Both the position numbers and the translations under genes were made by a program. Shown one piece after another: positions 43,844 to 50,084 of a stretch of 64,000 nt of DNA. Every line of letters starts with the position of its first letter. Within the stretch, counting starts at the first letter, position 1. The DNA comes from PALSA-1353 sp036267155. GTDB lineage: Bacteria; Planctomycetota; Phycisphaerae; Tepidisphaerales; Tepidisphaeraceae. Where the stretch lies: contig DATAWP010000031.1 of the NCBI GenBank assembly GCA_036267155.1, positions 62,001 to 126,000 of the forward strand, written 5' to 3'. The notes below the pieces were generated by a model. That model had not been told where the DNA came from. It did not search any database and saw nothing but the letters and a program-made list of their open reading frames with translations.

Positions 43844-44059
43844 GTGAAAGCGGTAATCTTCGGCCTTGAAAAAAACGGGAAGCCGATCCGGCCTGATGCC
43901 GCCGAGGTGCGGGCAATCACCGAGCAGCAGGCCGAAAGCATGATCGAGATGAAGGACGCTGAGCTGCAATCGGCGGTGGCGAAATATGCTGAGGATTTCG
44001 GAAGCAAGGCCGCGGCGCAATTGGAAAGGTCTGTGCGGCGGCAACAGCGCGCCCGCTAA
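43844..44059 (+). pseudogene. Fragment related to the repeat domain of the 7161-8159 protein
   Basis: The 71-codon frame (GTG 43844) reads VKAVIFGLEKNGKPIRPDAA, then EVRAIT and VAKYAEDFGSKAAAQLER. It matches the second domain of the protein at 7161-8159 (AAEVRAIT, YAEDFGxxAAxQLExxVRRQ) but lacks a middle helix and any N-terminal domain. There is no ribosome binding site. It may be a relic left by recombination or a minimal version of the domain. Confidence 0.45.
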
Positions 44060-44339
44060 GCGTCACGTAAGGAAATGCACGCTGTTGAGCATCTTGATTT
44101 CCCTCGATTTGCGCACGCGTAGGGAAATTGTGCGGGAAGTGTATCGGTCGTCCCTTGGTCCACATTGGCACGCCATCCTGTGCTAACTGCCAATATGACA
44201 TTCGCAGTCGAGCCTCGCACTCTAACCGAAGACGCGAAAGTAGCGACCAGTCATGTGCTTACCCGCATTTTCGGCACAGCGACAATCTGGCACCATCTTC
44301 GCTTTTGGCTCGGCGGCTGCGCGCTGGCTAGGAATTCAC

Positions 44340-45131
44340 ATGTTCAAAGGATTTAATTTAGAAGGCTTTGATGAGGGCTTCATCAAGCCGAAGTACCGTG
44401 CGGAGTTGATCGAACGCGGGACGACCGTTACCGCCGCGAACCAAGCAGATGTTCAACGAACGCTCGCAACGATCGCGACGAATAAAGCCGTGCTGGACGG
44501 CGCGAAAATACAGGAGAGTTGGTTCCCTCAGGTAACTGCGGACGTGTTTCTCTCTCACTCGCACAGCAATGAGGACTTGATCCTGATGCTGGCAGGGTGG
44601 CTTGATGACCGATTCGGCCTGAAATCGTTCGTCGATTCGGCGATTTGGGGGTATGCCGGCACTCTACTGCGGACGATTGATGACAAATATTGCTGGCAAC
44701 GCGAAAGCGAAACCTACAACTACCAGCTCCGGAACAAATCAACCAGTCATGTTCACATGATGCTGACGACTGCGCTTGGGATGATGATTCACAAGACGGA
44801 ATGTCTTCTCTTCGTGAACACGCCGGAGGCGATCGCCACGAGCGAGGTTGTTGCGGGACCGCAGACCTACTCGCCTTGGATTTATGCAGAGTTGACAATG
44901 GCAGGAATTGTGGAGGAAGTCGAGCCTGACAGGCTAAACGAAAAGCTGATGAAATTCGCGGCGAAGGGCATGATCACTGAGAACGATGAATGGGACGGTG
45001 TCCTGTATACAATCCGGCACCTTGACCGGCTTCAGCGGATCACACGCCAAACCCTGCACGACTGGGGGAACAAGTGCGAGGTTCGCGGCGAAGAAGCGCT
45101 CGACGTGTTCTATGAAATCGCAGCGGAGTAG
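44340..45131 (+). CDS. TIR-like domain protein 1 (263 aa)
   Basis: The central region resembles TIR domains: strand A and box 1 ADVFLSHSHSNED (67-79), LKSFVDSAIWG (about 94-104), a helix pair around HVHMMLTTALGMM, strand ECLLFVNTPE and SPWIYAEL with E184, equivalent to the SxWCxxEL segment. TIR domains in bacteria often cleave NAD or make nucleotide signals during phage infection. ATG 44340 aligns with the start of the paralogue at 45663. It is followed after 21 bp by a membrane protein and then the paralogue. The fold call is by pattern only. Confidence 0.7.
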   Translation: MFKGFNLEGFDEGFIKPKYRAELIERGTTVTAANQADVQRTLATIATNKAVLDGAKIQESWFPQVTADVFLSHSHSNEDLILMLAGWLDDRFGLKSFVDSAIWGYAGTLLRTIDDKYCWQRESETYNYQLRNKSTSHVHMMLTTALGMMIHKTECLLFVNTPEAIATSEVVAGPQTYSPWIYAELTMAGIVEEVEPDRLNEKLMKFAAKGMITENDEWDGVLYTIRHLDRLQRITRQTLHDWGNKCEVRGEEALDVFYEIAAE

Positions 45132-45152
45132 AATCGATTAGGAGTAAGGACA

Positions 45153-45560
45153 ATGGACGAAAATAAGCGGAAGCATCTTGAGTTCATTCAGAATGTGATC
45201 ACGCGGATGAGCACGAATTCGTTCTTGATCAAGGGGTGGACGGTAGCGCTCGTATCGGCGCTGTTTGCCCTCGCGGCAAAAGACTCCGATCCCAGGTACG
45301 TACTCGTGAGCTATTTCGCGATCCCGGTTTTCTGGCTATTGGACGGGTTCTACCTTTCACAAGAGCGGCAGTACCGGAAACTCTACGACGCGGCACGTGC
45401 CGCGGCAGCGACTGACTTCTCAATGGACGCGTCCAGTTTCGCCGTCGGCCGTGATGCCTGGCTCGCGGCAGTTTTCTCGACGACCCTGCATCTGTTATAC
45501 GTTCCGATGATCGTTATCGCACTGATCGTCATGTTCGTCCTGCAATCACATGGCAAATAG
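45153..45560 (+). CDS. Small multi-span membrane protein (SLATT-like, 135 aa)
   Basis: The N-terminus HLEFIQNVITRMSTNSFLIK precedes TM1 (about 28-44), TM2 (YVLVSYFAIPVFWLLDGFYL, about 50-69), a cytoplasmic helix QERQYRKLYDAARAAAA and a long hydrophobic C-terminus with one or two spans. The topology is like SLATT or S-4TM effectors that pair with signalling domains in bacterial conflict systems. It sits between two TIR-like genes with short gaps, so it is probably the membrane effector or anchor of that cassette. Inference from context. Confidence 0.7.
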   Translation: MDENKRKHLEFIQNVITRMSTNSFLIKGWTVALVSALFALAAKDSDPRYVLVSYFAIPVFWLLDGFYLSQERQYRKLYDAARAAAATDFSMDASSFAVGRDAWLAAVFSTTLHLLYVPMIVIALIVMFVLQSHGK

Positions 45561-45662
45561 TCGCGTCATGCGCGGCGTCGAGATGAGGCGGTTCGCGTCG
45601 AGTCGATCGGGGTCGCCGAGATTGCAAATCCCATTGCCACGAGGCGTAAGGCGCATAAGAAG

Positions 45663-46451
45663 GTGTACAAAGCGTTCAATCTATCGGCGATTGAGATTCC
45701 GCGTGACGACGATTATGCGCAGATTGGACGGGGACAGAATGATTCGTACGCAGGTAAGGTGAGGCAGGCGCTGGATGTCTTCGTGACAGGAGGTGCGCTG
45801 CAAGGCAATGCGCTACAGCAGCATTGGTTTCCAACGCTTCAAGCCGATGTTTTCATTTCGCATTCGCACTCGGACGAATCGATGGCGATGGGCCTCGCCG
45901 GGTGGCTCTGGAAATATTTCAAGCTCCGGGCGTTTGTTGACTCGAGCGTGTGGGGACATGCTGATCATCTTCTTTGGGAAATCGATACAGAATGCTGCAG
46001 AAACGAGGGCCGAGATACGTTCAGCTATGAAAAACGGAACGGTTCGACCAGCCACGTCCACATGATGCTGTCCACCGCCCTCGGAATGATGATTGATCGT
46101 ACTGAGTGCCTAATCTTTCTGAACACCCCACAATCGATAACGTCAAAGGGCGTTGTCAGCAAGACGCAGTCGCCTTGGATCTTCTCTGAGCTTGTTACTG
46201 CGAAGAGCATCCGGCGGACGATTCCTGCAAGACATCGGCGCGATCCGACGTTGAACTTTTCAGCCGAAGAAGTACGGACGAAGACCGCGTCGGCATTAAA
46301 GATACACTATCAGGTTGATCTGACTCCTTTCGCCGACATCGACGCTGATACGCTTAACGCGTGGAATCGAGCGTACGATGGGAGTGAACACGCGCTTGAT
46401 GCTTTGTACGCCATCACACCAAAGGACGAGATCGAAGTGCTGAGCGAATGA
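45663..46451 (+). CDS. TIR-like domain protein 2 (262 aa)
   Basis: Paralogue of 44340-45131, colinear over the whole domain: WFPTLQADVFISHSHSDES, LRAFVDSSVWG, TSHVHMMLSTALGMM, ECLIFLNTPQ and SPWIFSEL with E176. The start is GTG 45663 (reads VYKAFNL like MFKGFNL in paralogue 1). The N-terminal 60 and C-terminal 80 residues differ strongly between the two proteins, suggesting different partners or ligands. A heteromeric TIR assembly is possible. Confidence 0.7.
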   Translation: MYKAFNLSAIEIPRDDDYAQIGRGQNDSYAGKVRQALDVFVTGGALQGNALQQHWFPTLQADVFISHSHSDESMAMGLAGWLWKYFKLRAFVDSSVWGHADHLLWEIDTECCRNEGRDTFSYEKRNGSTSHVHMMLSTALGMMIDRTECLIFLNTPQSITSKGVVSKTQSPWIFSELVTAKSIRRTIPARHRRDPTLNFSAEEVRTKTASALKIHYQVDLTPFADIDADTLNAWNRAYDGSEHALDALYAITPKDEIEVLSE

Positions 46452-46574
46452 CCCGGCAGTCGCGCTGCGATTCTGCGGTGGACCGCCACCGGGGCGCTGC
46501 CCACCGCGCTTATCCACGGCTGGCGTTATTCCGATAAAAGGCTCATACTAGCATTGGCAATCGGCCAGCCTTCT

Positions 46575-46889
46575 TCATCCAAGTCGATTGTCACGGTCGA
46601 CAGATATTTGTTTCCCAGTTGCCGAGTGCTGGCGCGCCACCGCCAAGATCGCCGATTTAATGATCACGGGCAACGTGTTCCAATTTGAAACCAGTTCGGC
46701 CAATTCTGGGTCGATTGCAGCGCTTTTTGCAGCGCCTTTTGCGGAATCGCTTGATTTCTCGGTAGAATCTGCGATTGTTCGACCCCTGTCCTGGGCATCA
46801 AAAACGCCGATCCAATGGGGTCGGCGTTTTGCGTTTCTCCTCGCCGTAAGCTCGGCACTTACCGATGCTTGTTCTTGTAGCAACTGCAC
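46575..46889 (-). CDS. Hypothetical protein with a planctomycete-type C-terminus
   Basis: The C-terminal part DPELAELVSNWNTLPVIIKS followed by AILAVARQ resembles a short conserved tail seen in planctomycete hypothetical proteins near integration sites. The rest is low complexity and lies antisense to a tRNA-like 3' end and a terminator hairpin, so the frame may be partly fortuitous or decayed. Low confidence. Confidence 0.35.
   Translation of the reverse strand: MQLLQEQASVSAELTARRNAKRRPHWIGVFDAQDRGRTIADSTEKSSDSAKGAAKSAAIDPELAELVSNWNTLPVIIKSAILAVARQHSATGKQISVDRDNRLG
46777..46797 (+). other. tRNA 3'-end-like sequence
   Basis: GTTCGACCCCTGTCCTGGGCA looks like a T-loop plus acceptor 3' strand, and a strong hairpin follows 3 bp later, as after a real tRNA. 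No D-arm or anticodon arm precedes it, so it is at most a fragment, possibly an integration scar. Confidence 0.4.
46801..46830. terminator. Bidirectional intrinsic terminator
   Basis: Stem of 10 perfect pairs (AAAACGCCGA / TCGGCGTTTT) extended by three more (T-G, C-G, C-G) around an AATG loop, with A-rich and T-rich flanks that give a T-run on either strand. Confidence 0.8.
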
Positions 46890-47267
46890 CTCTGCGGTTC
46901 GCTGATTTTTCTGGTCGAAGTTGCAGGTATTTCTATGCGGCGAACGGACCTCCCGTCAGGATATGCACGATGCTCGACGATCCTGGCCGATTGGCCGGTG
47001 GATCGGCCGCGAAACTGAACGCGGTGGGTGGATGAGCCAACGCCACGAGGATTCAGAGATGGTCGGTGAATGCATCCGCCGCAACAGGCCGCTGGGCGAC
47101 GCACCGTGGACGACCCGCACCGCTGAGCGGTTGAGCTTATCCTGGACATTGCGACCTCGCGGACGGCCGAGGAAGCGATGCGGCGAAATGATAGAGAAAA
47201 GAGCTACGCCCCTTATTATCGCCTGACCCGGTATGAATTTACGGCGCAGTGATTTAACCGAGTTGAC
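46890..47267. other. Intergenic stretch, nothing supportable
   Basis: About 380 bp between the terminator region and the HEXXH gene. The open frames are arginine-rich shadows; no promoter or repeat was recognised. Confidence 0.35.
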
Positions 47268-48293
47268 TCAATCCGCCCCAGCCATATACGCCGCGGCGTG
47301 TTCGATGACGGCTTGTCCGACCGGGGAAAGGCGGGCGTGAGCTTGCACGGTCTGGTATCCCATACGAAATAGGCGCGCGTCTTCGGCGGCATCGCGAGTG
47401 GCTTTTTCCAGCAAGGCGCCGGAAAGTTGGCCGCTGGCGATCAGCGTGCGCACGATTCGGCACATACGGGCGCTGACGTATGTCGCGTGATAAATTCCGT
47501 CCATCGGCCGTGGGTCGCGCCGCAGCGGCGAGGGGTAGAGTTCATCCGGCTCGTTCAGCACCAGGGGCGAATCCGATCCGATGCCGAAGAGCAGGTTATG
47601 CGCCGTCTCGTGGGCGATCATTTGCACCATCCCAATTGCGCCGTCGTTCCGATTCGCGTTGAGGATGATCGCGCCCCAGAGCATGAAGGACGAGGCGCCG
47701 TCAAACGTGTACGCCTTTGCATCATCGCTGCCAACGGCCAGCACGATCTCGCGCAGCAGGGCCCGAATTTCGGCCGACGCGGCGGGGTCGCCGGCGTCGA
47801 TCAGCCGCATCGCTTCATCAATCTGACGGCGGCATTGCGCCGATATCTCGCGCGGCGGCGGATAGATGTCGAACTGGATTCCGGCGCCCGTGGCAAAAAA
47901 ACTGGCGAATTGCCTGGCCGACAATTCGTGGCGGGGATCACCCATATCAGTCACTCGCATCGACGAATCGGCGGAGGGCAAAACGAGCAATGCGTCAAAG
48001 AGCGACTGCGCGGATGAAATGTCATCGTCCTCCAAAGCGGTGACGATGTCGCTGTAGTAACTGAACGCCAACGGCGCTATCGGCCCTTGCGCGAGCCGCG
48101 TCAGGAAAGCCTCCAACACGTCAGCCGTTAGGTGCAGATGCCCCGCCGAGCGATCCGCGATGTGCCGAATGCTCTCGGCCAGACGACGACGCATGTGCTG
48201 GTCGAGCACGCGAACACGTTCGACATCGGGTTCGAACGCGCAGAGGTTGACCCCTGACGCTTCCAGCGTGGACACGCCGTCGGTTGCTTTCAA
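47268..48293 (-). CDS. HEXXH-motif putative peptide-modifying protein
   Basis: This 341-aa protein fits the HEXXH-motif peptide-modification family (TIGR04267 type), usually found beside small precursor peptides. The motif is MIAHETAHNLLFG with H228, E229 and H232, followed by ELYPSPLRRDPRPMDGIYHA with H269 as a likely third ligand. Helical N-terminal and C-terminal parts flank it. Some HExxH proteins of this group have been described, as I recall, as 2-oxoglutarate-dependent peptide hydroxylases, so oxygenase chemistry is as likely as proteolysis. The likely start is TTG 48293. It lies 39 bp after a 55-aa Lys-rich peptide, in the same frame and strand. Confidence 0.75.
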   Translation of the reverse strand: MKATDGVSTLEASGVNLCAFEPDVERVRVLDQHMRRRLAESIRHIADRSAGHLHLTADVLEAFLTRLAQGPIAPLAFSYYSDIVTALEDDDISSAQSLFDALLVLPSADSSMRVTDMGDPRHELSARQFASFFATGAGIQFDIYPPPREISAQCRRQIDEAMRLIDAGDPAASAEIRALLREIVLAVGSDDAKAYTFDGASSFMLWGAIILNANRNDGAIGMVQMIAHETAHNLLFGIGSDSPLVLNEPDELYPSPLRRDPRPMDGIYHATYVSARMCRIVRTLIASGQLSGALLEKATRDAAEDARLFRMGYQTVQAHARLSPVGQAVIEHAAAYMAGAD

Positions 48294-48332
48294 AGGTGCA
48301 CCGTGGCTGAAGTGAACCGGACCATCGCCGAT

Positions 48333-48500
48333 CTATTTGGCGAAGGTTTTCACGCCGGTCTTGAAACCGATCTTCGCGCCGATTTTCGCCTGCTTGGCCG
48401 TGGAGTTCTTCGTGCCTTGGAGCGACTGCACCTGGCTATAGCCCAGCAGCTTCGACCAATCGAGCGACACACGAGGCAGCTTGGTGGAAGAAGTGTTCAT
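48333..48500 (-). CDS. Candidate ribosomally made precursor peptide (55 aa)
   Basis: The N-terminal part MNTSSTKLPRVSLDWSKLLG could be a leader. The C-terminal part is cationic and periodic: AKIG-AKIG-FKTG-VKTF-AK, four tetrads with Lys at position two. It has 11 lysines and almost no acidic residues. ATG 48500 begins six bases after the -10 box of a near-consensus promoter, so the transcript would be leaderless. It lies directly upstream of the HEXXH gene and divergent from an ATP-grasp gene, both common peptide-tailoring classes. Precursor status is inferred from size, context and repeat pattern. Confidence 0.65.
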   Translation of the reverse strand: MNTSSTKLPRVSLDWSKLLGYSQVQSLQGTKNSTAKQAKIGAKIGFKTGVKTFAK

Positions 48501-48506
48501 GTAAAC

Positions 48507-48535
48507 ACCGTAATTCTCACCCAGCAAGGTGTCAA
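48507..48535 (-). promoter_or_regulatory. Near-consensus promoter of the peptide/HEXXH operon
   Basis: On the minus strand: TTGACA (48535-48530), 17-bp spacer, TACGGT (48512-48507). The peptide ATG at 48500 is at the expected transcription start. The 83-bp divergent region 48501-48583 must also hold the promoter for the ATP-grasp gene. Confidence 0.75.
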
Positions 48536-48583
48536 GAAGATTTCATCTGGTTTCATCCCGGGGCGTGAGAAGTTGGGCAAATC

Positions 48584-49558
48584 ATGACGATAATCGTAGA
48601 GATGATTCGTTTTTTACTTACGCGCGGGCACGGCTACACCGTCAAAGCCGTTCGCCGAGCCGCTCCCTTCCGCGTTCGGGTGATGCAGTACGATCGGCTG
48701 CTTCGCGCTCGGTGGTTATGGGACGCGAGTTACGTTTTCAGTGACTTGGATCGTTTGTCGTTTAACGACCTCGATATCGCGGCCGAACTGTTTCAGCAGA
48801 TGCGATGCCGCGGGGTAAAAGTATGGAACGATCCGGCCAAAGTAAAATCCCGCTACGCGCTTCTGCGGGCCTTGCACACAGCGGGAATCAACGACTTTAA
48901 CGCCCACCGCGCCGATGAACTGGTGGAGATGATCCGGTACCCCGTCTTCCTTCGAAAGACGAAGGACCACCGCTACCCGCTCACGGACTTGCTCGCCGAT
49001 CGCACCGCTCTCGATCAAGCAATCCAGCGCGCGGTCGCGGCCGGGGTGCCGCTCGAGCACTTAATGGTCATCGAATACGCCGCTGAACCGGTTCGCCCCG
49101 GCGTCTTCCGCAAACTGTCCGCGTTTCGCATTGGCAGCCTGATAGTGCCTCACAACAACGTGCACGATTCGCAGTGGCTCGTAAAATATGGTCGAATCCT
49201 CGGCACGATCGAAGACCTGTATCTCGAAGAACGCGAGATGCTGGACTCCAACCCCTTCGCAGACACTCTCCGAAAGGCATTCGACATTGCACACGTGGAA
49301 TATGGCCGGGCGGATTTTGGAATCTTTCACGGCCGGCCACAAATCTATGAGATCAATACCAACCCATACGTAGGCGCTCCCTCGCCACACCCATCAGCGA
49401 CGCGCGCAGGAAATGTCCAGCGGGCCTGGGAGATGTATCTCCAAGCCCTCGGGCGGCTTGACCAGCAGCGACGACGACCCGTGCAGTTGGCCGACGGAGC
49501 CGTCCAGCCAAAACGGTGCCGGAAAAATCGCTGGTTCCGCACACGGCCGGTTCCGTGA
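48584..49558 (+). CDS. ATP-grasp family ligase-like protein
   Basis: A 324-aa protein with the C-terminal metal-binding signature of ATP-grasp enzymes: ADFGIFHGRPQIYEINTNP with D244, E256, N258 and N260. The N-terminal half has a lysine and acidic pattern compatible with ATP binding (NDPAKVKSRYALLRAL, YPVFLRKTKDH). ATP-grasp ligases activate carboxylates and join them to amines, and in RiPP pathways form macrocycles or add amino acids. It is divergent from the peptide and HEXXH genes with 83 bp between starts. The basic tail QPKRCRKNRWFRTRP is unusual. Substrate unknown. Confidence 0.75.
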   Translation: MTIIVEMIRFLLTRGHGYTVKAVRRAAPFRVRVMQYDRLLRARWLWDASYVFSDLDRLSFNDLDIAAELFQQMRCRGVKVWNDPAKVKSRYALLRALHTAGINDFNAHRADELVEMIRYPVFLRKTKDHRYPLTDLLADRTALDQAIQRAVAAGVPLEHLMVIEYAAEPVRPGVFRKLSAFRIGSLIVPHNNVHDSQWLVKYGRILGTIEDLYLEEREMLDSNPFADTLRKAFDIAHVEYGRADFGIFHGRPQIYEINTNPYVGAPSPHPSATRAGNVQRAWEMYLQALGRLDQQRRRPVQLADGAVQPKRCRKNRWFRTRPVP

Positions 49559-49898
49559 CCTGACTTGTCAATGTCTTTTTTCAATTCGGGACTAATTTCA
49601 AACTGACCCATCTATGAGCAAGCCTCGGTCAAGCGGATCGCGATCGGTTTTCGGGATCATTCCAAGCATCTATTCCGCTCTTCGCTTGGATTTAGCAAAG
49701 ACGTACGTGTTTTCGGAAAAGTTCGCAGAAATTCTGCTCGGTGAGTTGTCTGGTTAGTTTTTATCGTATTCGCTTCGTACGCAAACTCACCTGTCAGGGC
49801 TCACTGTCCGGGTTGCCCACTACCAAAAATTGCGGACTCCTCCTGCCAATTCCGTTTCGGCGACCGCGTTTTCTGACGAAAAACAGCGGTTCTGGCTT

Positions 49899-49920
49899 GG
49901 TTCAAATCCCATCCCGGGCA
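49899..49920 (+). other. tRNA-Leu-like 3' end, candidate integration scar
   Basis: GGTTCAAATCCCATCCCGGGCA looks like the T-loop and acceptor 3' strand of a tRNA-Leu, with a terminator hairpin 3 bp downstream. No 5' half lies within 100 bp upstream. It falls near the transition from accessory to chromosomal-type genes. The remaining 340 bp upstream (49559-49898) shows no gene. Confidence 0.45.
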
Positions 49921-49923
49921 TAC

Positions 49924-49958
49924 GAAGGGCGACCTTCATCGGGTCGCCTTCTTGTTTT
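49924..49958 (+). terminator. Intrinsic terminator after tRNA-like 3' end
   Basis: GAAG(G)GCGACC pairs with GGTCGCCTTC (one bulged G), 7-nt loop, followed by CTTGTTTT with four consecutive T. Confidence 0.65.
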
Positions 49959-50084
49959 ACATGAAGCTACGAAAGCCTTGTGCCGCCGACCTTTACGGGG
50001 GCAGCCGGAATTTGCTTCGGCGAAGCGTCAGAGCAAGTTATCATTACGATCAGAGACTGGTGATGGTGGTGGATAAAAGATCAC

